A stretch of DNA of 64,000 nucleotides from NCBI GenBank assembly GCA_017554105.1, contig JAFZIY010000026.1, positions 124,001-188,000 of the forward strand, written 5' to 3'. The notes beneath the pieces were generated by a model. That model was given only the letters and a program-made list of their open reading frames with translations. It was not told the DNA's origin and did not search any database. The translations under genes and the position numbers were made by a program. Shown here piece after piece: positions 49,709-60,326 of the stretch; positions within the stretch are counted from its first letter, which is position 1; every line of letters starts with the position of its first letter. This DNA is from Prevotella sp. Its GTDB lineage: Bacteria; Bacteroidota; Bacteroidia; Bacteroidales; Bacteroidaceae.

Positions 49709-51046
49709 TTAGTAGGCTGCTACACCGCCATGCTGACGCTTGGTGCCCGAGTTGAGCAGACCGTCATAGTGACGCATGAGCAGGCGGCTCTCTATCTGTT
49801 GCAGTGTGTCGATTACCACACCTACAAGAATCAGCAGTGAGGTACCTCCGAAGAACTGTGCGAAAGAGTCCTGCACGTTCAAGTAGCCTGCAAGAGCTGG
49901 CATAATGGCGATGAACGCAATGAACAGAGAGCCTGGCAATGTGATGCGTGACATCACGGTGTCGATGAACTCTGCGGTTGGCTTACCTGGCTTTACACCT
50001 GGAATGAAACCATTGTTGCGCTTCATGTCCTCTGCCATCTGAGTAGGATTCAACGTGATAGCTGTATAGAAATAGGTGAATGCAATGATGAGGATTGCGA
50101 ACACCAGGTTATACAGGAAACTACGGTGATCCATAAGGTTACGCATTACGTATCCTGGCTCGCTGATGTAGTTGATAATTGTCAGCGGGATGAACATCAA
50201 AGCCTGAGCAAAGATGATAGGCATCACGTTGGCAGCGAACAACTTCAGTGGGATGTACTGACGTGCACCACCATACTGCTTGTTTCCTACGAGCCTCTTG
50301 GCATACTGAACAGGCACCTTGCGTGTACCCTGAACGAGGAGGATGGCAAGACAAACTACGACATACAGAATGAGAATCTCGATGATGAACATCACCAATC
50401 CACCACCTGTGATGGCAGTGAATCGAGAGCTCACCTCCTGGATGAACGCCTGTGGAAGACGGGCGATGATACCAATCATAATGATTATCGAGACACCATT
50501 TCCAATGCCCTTATCTGTTATGCGCTCTCCAAGCCAGAGAATGAACATACTGCCGGCAGCAAGAATTATCGTACCAACGATGATGAAATAATTCCATGAG
50601 ATACCGGTAGCAAGTGCACCAGCTGACTGTACACGGAGGTTGATGAGGTAAGAAGGAGCCTGGAACAGGAGAATACCTACGGTGAGGATTCTGGTGTACC
50701 ACTGTATCTTCTTACGTCCACTCTCACCTTCACGCTGCATCTTCTGGAAATAAGGCACAGCGACAGCGAGCAACTGCATAACGATAGAAGCCGAGATGTA
50801 CGGCATGATTCCCAGCGCGAAGATTGAAGCGTGGGAGAATGCTCCACCTGAGAATGCGTCGAGGAGGGACATCAAACCACCAGCTGTCTGTGAATGCAGG
50901 TTCTCAAGCTCGGCAGGGTTGATGCCGGGAAGCACCACGAACGAGCCGAAACGATAGATTGCAATAAACAGGATGGTGATGAGGATACGCTCGCGCAGAT
51001 CCTCTACCTTCCAGCAATTCTTCAGGTACTCAATAAACTTTTTCAT
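49709..51046 (-). CDS. secY: Protein translocase subunit SecY
   Basis: 445 residues with ten hydrophobic helices. Characteristic segments: FRFGSFVVLPGINP-like start (IYRFGSFVVLPGINPAELEN), the plug region SLLDAFSGGAFSHASIFALG, and IPGVKPGKPTAEFIDTVMSR, the cytoplasmic loop contacting SecA and the ribosome. Forms the inner-membrane channel with SecE and SecG. Normal place between rplO and map. Confidence 0.97.
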   Translation of the reverse strand: MKKFIEYLKNCWKVEDLRERILITILFIAIYRFGSFVVLPGINPAELENLHSQTAGGLMSLLDAFSGGAFSHASIFALGIMPYISASIVMQLLAVAVPYFQKMQREGESGRKKIQWYTRILTVGILLFQAPSYLINLRVQSAGALATGISWNYFIIVGTIILAAGSMFILWLGERITDKGIGNGVSIIIMIGIIARLPQAFIQEVSSRFTAITGGGLVMFIIEILILYVVVCLAILLVQGTRKVPVQYAKRLVGNKQYGGARQYIPLKLFAANVMPIIFAQALMFIPLTIINYISEPGYVMRNLMDHRSFLYNLVFAILIIAFTYFYTAITLNPTQMAEDMKRNNGFIPGVKPGKPTAEFIDTVMSRITLPGSLFIAFIAIMPALAGYLNVQDSFAQFFGGTSLLILVGVVIDTLQQIESRLLMRHYDGLLNSGTKRQHGGVAAY

Positions 51047-51052
51047 TTAAGA

Positions 51053-51499
51053 TTAGATTATATTTGTGTTACCACCTGCTGCCTTTATAGCCTCTTCAGC
51101 AGTTTTAGAGAAAGCGTTAGCTTCAACGTCGATCTTTGCTTTCAGTTCGCCGTTGCCAAGAACCTTAACAAGCTCCTTACCGTTGGTCAATCCCGCCTCA
51201 ACAAGCTCCTTGATACCGATCTTTGTGAGGTTCTTCTCCTCTGCGAGCTTCTGAAGAGTTGACAGGTTCACTGCAAAGTACTCCTTGTGGTTGATGTTCT
51301 TGAAGCCTGACTTCGGAACACGGCGCTGCAGTGGCATCTGACCACCCTCGAATCCAATCTTTCTCTTATAACCAGAACGAGCCTTGGCACCCTTGTGTCC
51401 ACGGGTTGAAGTGCCACCCAGACCTGAGCCTGGACCGCGACCGATACGACGGCGAGAGTGTGTAGAGCCTGCTGCTGGCTTTAAACTATTTAATTTCAT
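51053..51499 (-). CDS. rplO: 50S ribosomal protein L15
   Basis: 148 residues. [40 protein letters not shown] and [19 protein letters not shown] mark the extended RNA-binding N-terminus; the globular C-terminal half follows. Late-assembly 23S-binding protein. 7 bases from secY. Confidence 0.97.
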   Translation of the reverse strand: MKLNSLKPAAGSTHSRRRIGRGPGSGLGGTSTRGHKGAKARSGYKRKIGFEGGQMPLQRRVPKSGFKNINHKEYFAVNLSTLQKLAEEKNLTKIGIKELVEAGLTNGKELVKVLGNGELKAKIDVEANAFSKTAEEAIKAAGGNTNII

Positions 51500-51533
51500 A
51501 ATTTATTGACTGTTTAAACGTTAGACTGTTTGT

Positions 51534-51710
51534 TTACTCTACGATGGTTACCAGATGGTGAACCTTGCGTATCATTCCACGGAGAGAGGGAGTGTCCTCG
51601 CGCTCTACAACCTGAGAGATTCTGTGCAGACCGAGCGACTCGAGAGTACGTTTCTGGTCGATGGGAGCACCAATCTTGCTTTTAATCTGCTTGATTTTTA
51701 CTGTTGCCAT
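51534..51710 (-). CDS. rpmD: 50S ribosomal protein L30
   Basis: 58 residues, between rpsE and rplO. ATVKIKQIKSKIGAPIDQKR and TLESLGLHRISQVVEREDTP followed by SLRGMIRKVHHLVTIVE is complete L30. Small 23S-binding protein of the 50S subunit. Confidence 0.95.
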   Translation of the reverse strand: MATVKIKQIKSKIGAPIDQKRTLESLGLHRISQVVEREDTPSLRGMIRKVHHLVTIVE

Positions 51711-51729
51711 ACTAAAAACCTCCTAAGTT

Positions 51730-52245
51730 TTAACCGTTAAACACTTTGTTCATATCAATGCCGCGCATTCCTGCTACAGTATATGCATCGCGTACCTGGC
51801 TCAGTGCCAGGATAGTAGCCTTAACCAGATTGTGAGGGTTAGAAGAACCCTTGCTCTTAGCGAGCACGTCCTTAATACCAACACTCTCCAGAACGGCACG
51901 CATAGCACCACCGGCAACAAGTCCGGTACCGGCAGCTGCCGGCTTCAGGAATACTTGAGCACCGCCGAAGCGAGCCTCTATCTCATGAGGAATAGTGCCC
52001 TTCAGCACTGGAACCTTAACAAGGTTCTTCTTTGCAGCCTCTGTACCCTTGGCGATGGCAGAGGTAACTTCACCTGCCTTGCCCAGTCCCCAGCCGATAA
52101 CGCCATTGCCGTCGCCGACAACAACGATTGCTGCGAATGTGAAGGTGCGACCACCCTTTGTTACCTTTGTAACACGGTTAATAGCAACCAGACGGTCTTT
52201 CAACTCAACGTCACTATTTATCTTAACTTTATTATTCATTGCCAT
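51730..52245 (-). CDS. rpsE: 30S ribosomal protein S5
   Basis: 171 residues. Double-stranded RNA-binding N-terminal domain ([40 protein letters not shown]) and C-terminal beta-alpha domain ([40 protein letters not shown]). Involved in decoding fidelity at the mRNA entry. Standard position before rpmD. Confidence 0.97.
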   Translation of the reverse strand: MAMNNKVKINSDVELKDRLVAINRVTKVTKGGRTFTFAAIVVVGDGNGVIGWGLGKAGEVTSAIAKGTEAAKKNLVKVPVLKGTIPHEIEARFGGAQVFLKPAAAGTGLVAGGAMRAVLESVGIKDVLAKSKGSSNPHNLVKATILALSQVRDAYTVAGMRGIDMNKVFNG

Positions 52246-52254
52246 AATAATCTT

Positions 52255-52599
52255 TTAGAAATTAAGTCCACCTTTACGGGCACCGTCTGCCAATTCCTTA
52301 ACACGTCCGTGATAGAGATATCCATTACGGTCGAACACAACCATAGAGATGCCTGCCTCCTTTGCCTTCTCAGCGAGCATTTCGCCCACCTTGGCTGCCT
52401 GCTCCTTCTTAGGGAGTTTCTCCAAGCCCAGTGAAGAGGCGGAGCAAAGAGTCTGACCAGTCAAATCATTGATAACCTGTGCGTAGATCTGCTTGTTGCT
52501 GCGGAAAACGCTCAGGCGGGGACGCTCAGCAGTCCCGTTCACGTTCTTGCGAATTCTGAACTTTATCTTAATTCGTCTTTCTACTTTCTTTGTTGTCAT
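52255..52599 (-). CDS. rplR: 50S ribosomal protein L18
   Basis: 114 residues. [40 protein letters not shown] and the end [20 protein letters not shown] followed by ARKGGLNF. Binds 5S rRNA with L5. Normal length and place. Confidence 0.97.
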   Translation of the reverse strand: MTTKKVERRIKIKFRIRKNVNGTAERPRLSVFRSNKQIYAQVINDLTGQTLCSASSLGLEKLPKKEQAAKVGEMLAEKAKEAGISMVVFDRNGYLYHGRVKELADGARKGGLNF

Positions 52600-52619
52600 A
52601 ATAGTAAAATCAATTAAAA

Positions 52620-53186
52620 TTACTTAGCAGAAGCCGACTTACCAGACTTTCTGCGGATAACCTCGCCTTTGAACAGGATACCCTTGCCCTTGTATGGCTC
52701 AGGCATACGGAAAGAACGAATTTTAGCACATATGAGTCCGAGCAACTCCTTATCGCAAGACTCTAATATAATCTGAGGGTTCTGGTTACGCTCCGACTTT
52801 GTCTCAACCTTTACTTCCTTTGGAAGCTGGAGGAAAATCGGGTGGGTGTAACCGAGCTGGAACTCGATGATATTACCCTGGTTAGAAACGCGGTAACCCA
52901 CACCTACGAGCTCAAGTTCCTTCTTGTAGCCTTCGCTTACGCCGACAACCATGTTGTTAACGAGCGCACGGTACAGACCATGGAACGCGTTTTTCTGCTT
53001 GTAGTTAACCGGGCTATTCTCATCAACCTCGAAAACTATCTGACCATCTTCCATCTTCATGATGATAGAAGAATCTACCTTCTGTGAAAGTTCACCCTTT
53101 GGACCCTTTACGGTAACAATACCGTCGTTCTGAGTAATGGTAACTCCTGCAGGGATAGCTATTGGCAATTTACCTATTCTTGACAT
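52620..53186 (-). CDS. rplF: 50S ribosomal protein L6
   Basis: 188 residues. [20 protein letters not shown] and [13 protein letters not shown] open the first of two similar domains; the second ends with [21 protein letters not shown]6 sits near the factor-binding site and sarcin-ricin loop. A basic C-terminal tail ([13 protein letters not shown]). Confidence 0.97.
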   Translation of the reverse strand: MSRIGKLPIAIPAGVTITQNDGIVTVKGPKGELSQKVDSSIIMKMEDGQIVFEVDENSPVNYKQKNAFHGLYRALVNNMVVGVSEGYKKELELVGVGYRVSNQGNIIEFQLGYTHPIFLQLPKEVKVETKSERNQNPQIILESCDKELLGLICAKIRSFRMPEPYKGKGILFKGEVIRRKSGKSASAK

Positions 53187-53202
53187 CTTAAGCCCTCCCT
53201 AA

Positions 53203-53598
53203 TTAATAAACGTAGCAAAGAACCTCACCGCCAATCTTCTGGGCAGCAGCCTCTTTGTCAGTCATTACACCTTTAGACGTGGATATGATTGCGATACCCA
53301 GTCCGTTAATTACTCTCGGCATGTCCTTGTAACCAGTGTACTTGCGAAGACCTGGTGTTGACACTCTCTTGAGGACGCGGATGGCGTTCTCCTTTGTCTT
53401 GGGATTGTACTTCAGGGCAACCTTGATAGTACCCTGAGGACCGTCATCCACGAACTTGTAGTTCAGGATGTAACCCTTCTCGAAGAGGATCTTGGTGATC
53501 TCTTTCTTCAAGTTTGAAGCTGGTACTTCCACAACACGGTGATTAGCCATGATTGCGTTTCTCAACCTCGTCAGATAATCTGCTATTGGATCTGTCAT
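53203..53598 (-). CDS. rpsH: 30S ribosomal protein S8
   Basis: 131 residues from ATG 53598 (MTDPIADYLTRLRNAIMANH), the usual S8 start; 13 extra upstream codons in the open frame lie in the intergenic gap. C-terminal signature INGLGIAIISTSKGVMTDKE followed by AAAQKIGGEVLCYVY. In E. coli S8 represses the spc operon by binding its mRNA near L5; no test of that was possible here. Confidence 0.96.
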   Translation of the reverse strand: MTDPIADYLTRLRNAIMANHRVVEVPASNLKKEITKILFEKGYILNYKFVDDGPQGTIKVALKYNPKTKENAIRVLKRVSTPGLRKYTGYKDMPRVINGLGIAIISTSKGVMTDKEAAAQKIGGEVLCYVY

Positions 53599-53657
53599 AA
53601 AATATAAAATGTTAATTAATCGGGACTGCCCCGACAATATTAAAAACTATTTCTTTC

Positions 53658-53960
53658 TTACCAGCTTGCCTTCTTTACTCCAGGGATGAGACCTGCCGAA
53701 GCCATCTCACGGAACTGGATACGAGAAAGACCGAACTGGCGGATATATCCCTTTGGACGACCTGTTATCTTGCAACGGTTGTGCAGACGGATAGGATTGG
53801 CGTTCTTAGGGATGCTCTGCAATTTGCGAGCTGCCTCGTAAGCTTCTGAAGGATCCTCAGTAGTAGCGATGATCTTCTTCAGGGCTGCACGTTTCTCAGC
53901 ATAGCGAGCCACGAGTTTGGCGCGCTTCACCTCGCGGGCCTTCATTGATTCTTTTGCCAT
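53658..53960 (-). CDS. rpsN: 30S ribosomal protein S14, long zinc-free type
   Basis: 100 residues. [20 protein letters not shown], then [20 protein letters not shown] and [20 protein letters not shown]. The length and the single Cys identify the long C-minus form (as in E. coli), not the short zinc-binding one. Binds 16S RNA in the 30S head. Confidence 0.96.
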   Translation of the reverse strand: MAKESMKAREVKRAKLVARYAEKRAALKKIIATTEDPSEAYEAARKLQSIPKNANPIRLHNRCKITGRPKGYIRQFGLSRIQFREMASAGLIPGVKKASW

Positions 53961-53965
53961 ATCTC

Positions 53966-54520
53966 TTAATCTTTTTTAGCGTTCTTGAATGGAAGACCGA
54001 AAGCCTTGAGCAGTGCAAAACCTTCCTCGTCGGTCTTGGCCGATGTAACGAAGGTGATGTTCATACCCTGAATACGGTCGATAGTATCAATGTTAATCTC
54101 TGGGAAGATGATCTGCTCCTGAATACCAAGAGTGTAGTTGCCACGTCCGTCGAACTTGCTCTCGATACCCTTGAAGTCGCGGATACGAGGAAGAGCCACG
54201 CGCACGAGCTTCTCAAGGAACTCATACATACGCTCACGGCGCAGTGTAACCATAACGCCGATAGGCATCTTCTTACGGAGCTTGAAGTTTGCTATATCCT
54301 TCTTAGAATAAGTAGCAACAGCCTTCTGTCCGGTAATTGCAGAAATCTCATTGATGGCTACGTCAACAATCTTCTTGTCCTGAGTAGCGTCACCCAGACC
54401 CTGGTTAACAACAATCTTCTTAAGTACAGGAACCTGCATCTTAGAAGTGTAGTTGAACTGCTTCTCAAGTGCCGGAGCGATTTGCTCGTTATACACTTTC
54501 TTTAATTGTGCTGTATCCAT
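53966..54520 (-). CDS. rplE: 50S ribosomal protein L5
   Basis: 184 residues. [60 protein letters not shown] and the C-terminal [20 protein letters not shown]. Forms the 5S RNP with L18. ATG shares one base with the rplX stop (TAATG), implying coupling. Confidence 0.97.
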   Translation of the reverse strand: MDTAQLKKVYNEQIAPALEKQFNYTSKMQVPVLKKIVVNQGLGDATQDKKIVDVAINEISAITGQKAVATYSKKDIANFKLRKKMPIGVMVTLRRERMYEFLEKLVRVALPRIRDFKGIESKFDGRGNYTLGIQEQIIFPEINIDTIDRIQGMNITFVTSAKTDEEGFALLKAFGLPFKNAKKD

Positions 54521-54840
54521 TATTTGATTTCCTCCCCTGACTTTTTAGCGATGCGAACCTTCTTGCCATCCTCGTTGATCTTGATGGCTACACGGGTGGC
54601 CTTGCCACTCTTAGGATCGATCAGACTTAAATTTGAGATATGTATGGGTGCCTCAATCTTGATGATGCCTCCCTGAGGGTTCTTGGCGCTCGGCTTTGTG
54701 CTCTTGGAAACCATATTCCAGCCTTCCACGATAGCCTTCTGCTCTTTAACCAAGACTTTGAGGACCTTACCCTTCTGACCTTTGTCCTTGCCAGCGAGGA
54801 TGATTACCTCATCACCTTTCTTTATATGTAACTTCGTCAT
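54520..54840 (-). CDS. rplX: 50S ribosomal protein L24
   Basis: 106 residues. KOW motif in [20 protein letters not shown], followed by [20 protein letters not shown]. Initiates 50S assembly by binding the 5' part of 23S RNA. Overlaps rplE by one base. Confidence 0.97.
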   Translation of the reverse strand: MTKLHIKKGDEVIILAGKDKGQKGKVLKVLVKEQKAIVEGWNMVSKSTKPSAKNPQGGIIKIEAPIHISNLSLIDPKSGKATRVAIKINEDGKKVRIAKKSGEEIK

Positions 54841-54863
54841 TACTTATTTACCTTTTAAAATTA

Positions 54864-55229
54864 TTAAAGAACCTCAGGTGCGAGAGACACGACTTTCATG
54901 TTCACGGCACGGAGCTCACGTGCTACAGGACCGAAGATACGGCTGCCGCGGAGCTCACCGGCATTGTTCAGAAGCACACAGGCATTGTCGTCGAAGCGGA
55001 TGTAAGAGCCATCAGCACGGCGTACTTCCTTCTTTGTGCGAACAACCAAAGCCTTTGATACTGCACCCTTTTTAACGTCACTTGTAGGAATAGCGTTCTT
55101 GATAGCGACTACTATGATGTCGCCCACGCTTGCATAACGGCGGCGGGTTCCACCTAACACGCGAATGCAGAGAGCCTCGCGTGCGCCGCTGTTGTCAGCT
55201 ACTGTAAGTCTTGATTCAACTTGTATCAT
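54864..55229 (-). CDS. rplN: 50S ribosomal protein L14
   Basis: 121 residues. [80 protein letters not shown]. Interface protein contacting 16S h14 and L19. 2 bases separate it from rpsQ. Confidence 0.97.
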   Translation of the reverse strand: MIQVESRLTVADNSGAREALCIRVLGGTRRRYASVGDIIVVAIKNAIPTSDVKKGAVSKALVVRTKKEVRRADGSYIRFDDNACVLLNNAGELRGSRIFGPVARELRAVNMKVVSLAPEVL

Positions 55230-55231
55230 AA

Positions 55232-55498
55232 TTACTTAGCTTTTTCGATTATTGAAACTAATCTCCACCTCTTAGTCTTAGAAAGAGGACGGGTCTCCAT
55301 GATAAGCACTGTATCGCCTACATTTGCCTCATTCTTCTCGTCATGTGCATGATACTTCTTGGTCTTCTGCACAAACTTACCGTAGATCGGGTGCTTCTCC
55401 TTGAACTTGGATGCAATAACAATGGTTTTATCCATCTTGTTGCTGATAACGACACCCTGTCTTGTTTTTCTTAAATTTCTTGTTTCCATCTGGACCAT
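55232..55498 (-). CDS. rpsQ: 30S ribosomal protein S17
   Basis: 88 residues, or 85 from the second ATG at 55489 ([20 protein letters not shown]), which is the more usual beginning. OB-fold with [20 protein letters not shown] and [20 protein letters not shown]. Primary 16S-binding protein of the 30S body. Confidence 0.96.
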   Translation of the reverse strand: MVQMETRNLRKTRQGVVISNKMDKTIVIASKFKEKHPIYGKFVQKTKKYHAHDEKNEANVGDTVLIMETRPLSKTKRWRLVSIIEKAK

Positions 55499-55500
55499 TG

Positions 55501-55695
55501 TTATTTATTAAGTTCTCTCTGATGTAATTCAGTCTTCATACGTGCTATGTCACGACGAACGAGCTTAATCTGAGATGGGTTCTCCAGAGGAGTGATTGCA
55601 TGGTTAAGCTTCATCTGGTGAAGTTTAGCAACCTCAGCGTCGATGCGCTCTTGGAGCTCTTTGGTCTCGAGTTCTCTAATTTCCTTGTTTTTCAT
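55501..55695 (-). CDS. rpmC: 50S ribosomal protein L29
   Basis: 64 residues: [40 protein letters not shown], helical hairpin. Located at the tunnel exit beside L23. Placed between rplP and rpsQ as usual. Confidence 0.96.
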   Translation of the reverse strand: MKNKEIRELETKELQERIDAEVAKLHQMKLNHAITPLENPSQIKLVRRDIARMKTELHQRELNK

Positions 55696-55700
55696 CTTTC

Positions 55701-56129
55701 TTAAGCGTTTTTATCGTAATCACGTCTAACAACAAACTTTGTCTTAACAGGCAGTTTCTGAGCACCAAGGCGGAGTGCCTCCTTGGCAACGTCGAAAGGA
55801 ACGCCCTCTACTTCGAAGAGAATGCGACCCGGTGTGACCGGAGCCACCCAACCAGCGGGATCTCCCTTACCCTTACCCATGCGGACATCGGCAGGCTTGC
55901 GGGTGATTGGCTTGTCCGGGAAGATGCGAATCCAGACCTGACCTTCGCGCTGCATGTAACGGTTGATGGCAACGCGGGCAGCCTCTAACTGTCGGCTGTC
56001 GAGCCACTTGGCGTCAAGAGTCTTGATGCCGAAGGAGCCGAAAGCCAGCTGTGTACCTCTGTGGGCGTTGCCTTTGTTGCCACGTCCATCTTGAGGTCTT
56101 CTATATTTTACTCTTTTTGGCTGTAACAT
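55701..56129 (-). CDS. rplP: 50S ribosomal protein L16
   Basis: 142 residues. [60 protein letters not shown]. Organises the A-site region of the peptidyl-transferase centre. The Arg of the KGKG loop region is present. Confidence 0.97.
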   Translation of the reverse strand: MLQPKRVKYRRPQDGRGNKGNAHRGTQLAFGSFGIKTLDAKWLDSRQLEAARVAINRYMQREGQVWIRIFPDKPITRKPADVRMGKGKGDPAGWVAPVTPGRILFEVEGVPFDVAKEALRLGAQKLPVKTKFVVRRDYDKNA

Positions 56130-56143
56130 GATGATTCCTTAAT

Positions 56144-56878
56144 TTAACGGTTATTGTTTCTCTTGCGATTACCGCGACCACCGGGGCGGCCACCATTGTT
56201 ACCACGTCCGCCATTGCCCTTCTCCTGAGAGAAGTTAGGAGCGAGGTCACGATTCTCGTAAACTTCGCCGCGGCAAATCCAGACCTTAATGCCCAGCAGG
56301 CCAACCTTTGTCAGGGCCTCAGCCTGGCAGTAATCGATATCGGCACGGAATGTGTGCAGTGGGGTACGACCCTCCTTGTACATCTCCTTGCGTGCCATTT
56401 CAGCGCCGTTCAGACGGCCAGTGATTTGAACCTTGATACCCTCGGCACCTGCGCGCATCGTGTTGGCGATAGCCTGCTTGATGGCGCGGCGGTAAGCAAT
56501 CTTACCCTCCACCTGGCGAGCGATGTTGTTAGCAACGATTGTTGCGTCGAGCTCAGGTTTCTTCACTTCATAGATGTTAATCTGAATCTCCTTATCATAA
56601 AGTTTCTTCAGTTCTTCCTTCAGTTTGTCAACGTCTTGACCACCTTTACCAATAACGATACCCGGACGGGCAGTGCAGATGGTAATAGTCACCAGCTTCA
56701 GTGTACGCTCGATAACGATGCGTGACACCATAGCCTTCTCCAGACGCTTGTTCAGATACTTGCGGATTTGCTGGTCTTCAACCAGGTTGTCACCGAAGCT
56801 TTTACCTCCGAACCAGTTCGAGTCCCAACCGCGGATAATACCCAGGCGGTTGCTTATTGGATTAACTTTCTGTCCCAT
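56144..56878 (-). CDS. rpsC: 30S ribosomal protein S3 with Gly/Asn/Arg-rich tail
   Basis: 244 residues. [22 protein letters not shown] domain with [21 protein letters not shown]-terminal domain with [20 protein letters not shown]. The last 30 residues are low complexity ([20 protein letters not shown]), unlike the Lys-rich end of E. coli S3. Forms the mRNA entry with S4 and S5. Confidence 0.97.
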   Translation of the reverse strand: MGQKVNPISNRLGIIRGWDSNWFGGKSFGDNLVEDQQIRKYLNKRLEKAMVSRIVIERTLKLVTITICTARPGIVIGKGGQDVDKLKEELKKLYDKEIQINIYEVKKPELDATIVANNIARQVEGKIAYRRAIKQAIANTMRAGAEGIKVQITGRLNGAEMARKEMYKEGRTPLHTFRADIDYCQAEALTKVGLLGIKVWICRGEVYENRDLAPNFSQEKGNGGRGNNGGRPGGRGNRKRNNNR

Positions 56879-56886
56879 TCTGCTTA

Positions 56887-57291
56887 TTAATTTTCTTCGT
56901 TAGGTTTAGTATCTACAAATACTGTCACGTGGTTGCTGCGCTTGCGGATGCGGTAGCCGCGGCCCTGTGGTGCCGGACGCATACGCTTCATTGTGACGCC
57001 TTCATCAACAAAGATACGAGTTACGAACAGCTCGCCGTCCTCGGCCTTGCGATCGTTCTTCGTCTCCCAGTTTGTGATGGCAGAGCGGAGCAGCTTCTCA
57101 ACGTCGATGGCTGCCTTCTTCTTTGAGAATCGGAGTACGCCGAGAGCACGGTTCACTTCCATGCCGCGTACCATATCTACGACATAGCGCATCTTGCGTG
57201 GCGAAGAGGGAACCCCATTCAGCTTAGCAAAAGACAATGTCTTAAGGGCTTCTTTTCTATTTTCAGCCGCTAATCTTTTTCTTTTTCCCAT
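56887..57291 (-). CDS. rplV: 50S ribosomal protein L22
   Basis: 134 residues. [40 protein letters not shown] and the tunnel-lining hairpin region [25 protein letters not shown]. With L4 it forms the constriction of the exit tunnel where macrolides bind. Slightly longer at the N-terminus than E. coli L22 (110). Confidence 0.97.
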   Translation of the reverse strand: MGKRKRLAAENRKEALKTLSFAKLNGVPSSPRKMRYVVDMVRGMEVNRALGVLRFSKKKAAIDVEKLLRSAITNWETKNDRKAEDGELFVTRIFVDEGVTMKRMRPAPQGRGYRIRKRSNHVTVFVDTKPNEEN

Positions 57292-57326
57292 TATTGTTCC
57301 TGTTTAAAATGGTTTCTTGCCCTGCA

Positions 57327-57593
57327 TTATTTCTTATTACCTGCATGGCCGCCGAAGCGACGTGTTGGGGCAAACTCTCCGAGCTTGTGACCAACCATGT
57401 TCTCAGTAATGTAAACAGGGATAAATTTATTTCCGTTATGAACTGCAACAGTATGTCCCACGAAATCGGGGGAAATCATTGAAGCTCTGGCCCATGTCTT
57501 AACGACAGTCTTCTTGCCACTCTCATTCATTGCGAGAACTTTCTTCTCGAGCGACACGTTGATATATGGACCTTTTTTTAATGAACGACTCAT
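57327..57593 (-). CDS. rpsS: 30S ribosomal protein S19
   Basis: 88 residues. [40 protein letters not shown] and [20 protein letters not shown]. 30S head protein contacting S13. Normal length. Confidence 0.97.
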   Translation of the reverse strand: MSRSLKKGPYINVSLEKKVLAMNESGKKTVVKTWARASMISPDFVGHTVAVHNGNKFIPVYITENMVGHKLGEFAPTRRFGGHAGNKK

Positions 57594-57614
57594 AATTTAC
57601 TTCAGTTTACTTTG

Positions 57615-58439
57615 TTATTTACTTGCTCTTGCAATAATGTACTTGTTAGAATGCTTCTTAGGTGCACGTGTCTTCAGACCCTTAGCATACAAGCCCTTGC
57701 GTGAACGTGGATGTCCACCGCTCTGGCGGCCTTCACCACCACCCATTGGGTGATCGTGTGGGTTCATTACAACACCGCGGTTGTGAGGACGACGACCCAA
57801 CCAGCGTGAGCGACCAGCCTTACCAGACTGCTCGAGTGCATGGTCGGCATTACCTACAACACCAACAGTTGCCTTGCAGGCAGAGAGAATCTTGCGAGTC
57901 TCGCCTGAAGGAAGCTTAATCACACAATAACTGCCTTCACGAGAAGTAAGCTGAGCAAAGTTACCAGCCGAACGAACCAGTTTGGCACCCTGACCAGGAC
58001 GAAGCTCAATGTTATGAACCACAGTACCTACAGGGATGTTAGCAAGAGGAAGAGCATTACCTACCTCAGGAGCAGCATCTGCGCCTGAAAGAAGCTTTGC
58101 ACCTACCTCAAGTCCGTTAGGAGCAATAATGTAACGTTTTTCACCATCAGCATAGAAAAGCAATGCGATGCGAGCCGAACGGTTCGGATCGTACTCGATT
58201 GTCTTTACTGTTGCTGGAACACCATCTTTCTCTCGCTTGAAGTCGATGAGACGATACTTCCGCTTGTGACCGCCACCAATGTAGCGAACAGTCATCTTAC
58301 CGGTGTTGTTTCGTCCACCGGTAGCGCGTTTTCCGAATACGAGAGACTTCTCTGGCACGGATGCAGTAATATCCTCGAACGTGCCAATAATCTTGTGTCT
58401 TTGACCCGGAGTAACGGGTTTTAATTTACGTACTGCCAT
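57615..58439 (-). CDS. rplB: 50S ribosomal protein L2
   Basis: 274 residues. [60 protein letters not shown], and [20 protein letters not shown], which includes the His needed for peptidyl-transferase activity. Core 23S-binding protein. Confidence 0.98.
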   Translation of the reverse strand: MAVRKLKPVTPGQRHKIIGTFEDITASVPEKSLVFGKRATGGRNNTGKMTVRYIGGGHKRKYRLIDFKREKDGVPATVKTIEYDPNRSARIALLFYADGEKRYIIAPNGLEVGAKLLSGADAAPEVGNALPLANIPVGTVVHNIELRPGQGAKLVRSAGNFAQLTSREGSYCVIKLPSGETRKILSACKATVGVVGNADHALEQSGKAGRSRWLGRRPHNRGVVMNPHDHPMGGGEGRQSGGHPRSRKGLYAKGLKTRAPKKHSNKYIIARASK

Positions 58440-58446
58440 TTCTTAT

Positions 58447-58740
58447 TTAAATATTGCTATAAAAATCAATAGTGTCGCCCTCCTTAAGAGTAACGATTGC
58501 CTTCTTAAACGCTGCCTTCTGACCACGAATCAGGCCTGCCTTGGTATAGCGGCTTGAACGCTTGCCAGCGTAGCGCATCGTGTTTACGTCAACCACTGTA
58601 ACGTTATACAGACTCTCAACCTCGCTCTTTATCTCGAGCTTGTTGGCCTCAGGTTTTACGATGAAGCCGTAGCGGTTAGGGCGCTTGTCTGTAATCTTGG
58701 TCATCTTCTCAGTAACCAATGGTTTGATTATAAATGCCAT
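58447..58740 (-). CDS. rplW: 50S ribosomal protein L23
   Basis: 97 residues from ATG 58740 (MAFIIKPLVTEKMTKITDKR); five extra upstream codons overlap the rplD end region and are not L23-like. KLEIKSEVESLYNVTVVDVN follows. Tunnel-exit protein that docks trigger factor and SRP. Confidence 0.96.
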   Translation of the reverse strand: MAFIIKPLVTEKMTKITDKRPNRYGFIVKPEANKLEIKSEVESLYNVTVVDVNTMRYAGKRSSRYTKAGLIRGQKAAFKKAIVTLKEGDTIDFYSNI

Positions 58741-58755
58741 GTCTGTATCTCCCAA

Positions 58756-59385
58756 TTACTTAGTTAAAACTTCGTCGATAGCCTGCAAAGAACTCTCAGC
58801 GATGACGAGAACGTCAGCGTTGAGAATCTTGTAAGTGTTGATTGCCGAAGCGGTCATCACTTCTGCTTTCTGCAAGTTACGAGCCGACAAATATACATTT
58901 TTCTCAACTTTTGGCAAAACGAGGAGTACCTTCTTGTCGTCAACTTTAAGATTTTTAGCAATGTTTATGAAATCTTTAGTTTTTGGAGCCTCCATAGAGA
59001 AGTCTTCAACAACGACAATAGCCTCTTCCTGAGCCTTGTATGAGAGAGCGCTCTTACGAGCGAGAACCTTCACTTTCTTGTTAAGCTTGAAACCGTAGTC
59101 ACGTGGCTTCGGGCCGAATACGCGGCCACCACCCTTAAGCAGCGGAGAGTTGATGTCACCGCGACGTGCACCACCGCTACCCTTCTGACGGATGAGCTTG
59201 CGTGTAGAACCTGTGTGCTCGCTGCGTTCCTTAGCCTTTGCCGTACCCTGGCGCTGGTTAGCGAGGAACTGCTTCACGTCGAGATAAATGACGTGATCGT
59301 TAGGTTCAATTCCGAAGATAGATTCGTTTAACGTAACCTTTCTTCCGGTCTCCTGACCTTTGATGTCTAATACGTTAATTTCCAT
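58756..59385 (-). CDS. rplD: 50S ribosomal protein L4
   Basis: 209 residues. The extended loop toward the tunnel is intact: [20 protein letters not shown] and [20 protein letters not shown]. In E. coli L4 represses the S10 operon through its mRNA leader. Start shares one base with the rplC stop (TAATG). Confidence 0.97.
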   Translation of the reverse strand: MEINVLDIKGQETGRKVTLNESIFGIEPNDHVIYLDVKQFLANQRQGTAKAKERSEHTGSTRKLIRQKGSGGARRGDINSPLLKGGGRVFGPKPRDYGFKLNKKVKVLARKSALSYKAQEEAIVVVEDFSMEAPKTKDFINIAKNLKVDDKKVLLVLPKVEKNVYLSARNLQKAEVMTASAINTYKILNADVLVIAESSLQAIDEVLTK

Positions 59386-59999
59386 TACTTGTTAATTATT
59401 ACGGTTGAACCATTGCAGCCAGCAACGCTACCCTTCACGATGAGAAGGTTGCTTTCTGGTAATACCTTTAACACTCTGAGGTTCTGGGTAGTAACCCTGT
59501 CACCTCCCATTTGGCCGCCCATGCGCATGCCCTTGAACACCTTTGCAGGGTAAGAACAAGCACCGATAGATCCCGGCTTGCGGGCGCGGTCGTCCTGACC
59601 GTGTGTACTCTGACCCACACCGCCGAATCCGTGACGCTTCATAACACCCTGGAATCCCTTACCCTTAGAGGTACCAACAACGTCAACAAAAGCTGCGTCG
59701 CTGAAGATTTCCACAGTGATGGTGTCTCCGAGGTTTAGCTCCTCGTCAAACTTGAACTCGGCCAAGTGGGCCTTTGGTGTCGTACCGGCCTTCTTGAAGA
59801 TTCCCAGCATAGGCTTGGTAGTATTCTTCTCCTTAGCCTCGCCGAAACCTAACTGAACAGCCTTGTAACCGTCCTTTTCAACGGTCTTCACTTGAGTAAC
59901 AACACAAGGGCCAGCTTCGATAACAGTGCACGGCACATTCTTACCGTCGGCACTGAAAACGGAAGTCATTCCGATTTTCTTTCCTAATAATCCTGGCAT
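59385..59999 (-). CDS. rplC: 50S ribosomal protein L3
   Basis: 204 residues. [20 protein letters not shown], and the long internal loop reaching the peptidyl-transferase centre: [40 protein letters not shown]. It starts a separate transcription unit here, with its own promoter and a leader of about 175 bases, because rpsJ is cut off by three terminators and two foreign genes. Confidence 0.97.
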   Translation of the reverse strand: MPGLLGKKIGMTSVFSADGKNVPCTVIEAGPCVVTQVKTVEKDGYKAVQLGFGEAKEKNTTKPMLGIFKKAGTTPKAHLAEFKFDEELNLGDTITVEIFSDAAFVDVVGTSKGKGFQGVMKRHGFGGVGQSTHGQDDRARKPGSIGACSYPAKVFKGMRMGGQMGGDRVTTQNLRVLKVLPESNLLIVKGSVAGCNGSTVIINK

Positions 60000-60177
60000 T
60001 TCTGTTAAAAATTAAATGATAATATTGTGAATTCTTTTCTTTTAAGTGCTTTCCTACACCGCTAACGCTCACACAACAGCACTTAAAAAAGAACTCCCCA
60101 CTTCTTCCCACTTGAAGGTTAAGTTGTTCTAAATCAGCGTATTGATAGCGTCAAACCAGCGCAATACTCACTTTAGC
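60000..60177 (-). promoter_or_regulatory. Long leader of the rplC transcript
   Basis: About 175 bases between the promoter at 60183-60213 and the rplC ATG. A 9-base stem TTAAGTGCT (60042-60050) with AGCACTTAA (60078-60086) is enclosed. No T run follows it on the minus strand, so it is a leader structure, not a terminator. Autoregulation by L3 or L4 is possible. Confidence 0.45.
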
Positions 60178-60182
60178 GGATG

Positions 60183-60213
60183 CAAAGGTACACATTATTA
60201 ATGACATCGGCAA
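60183..60213 (-). promoter_or_regulatory. Promoter of the rplC-rplQ transcript
   Basis: Minus strand TTG (60211-60213) and TACCTTTG (60183-60190), 20-base spacer. Confidence 0.75.
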
Positions 60214-60276
60214 CTGCACATCCTTCAAAAACTAAACTTTTAAGATTTTTTATACTTTCAAACCGACGTCAAGCAT

Positions 60277-60303
60277 AAAAAAGGGAGACGCATATCGTCT
60301 CCC
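60277..60303 (-). terminator. Terminator of PepSY-like gene 1
   Basis: Minus strand GGGAGACG-ATATG-CGTCTCCC (60283-60303) then TTTTTT. Identical over about 27 bases to the terminator of gene 2. Confidence 0.9.
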
Positions 60304-60326
60304 ACTCTTTTTCACCACTCTTGCAC

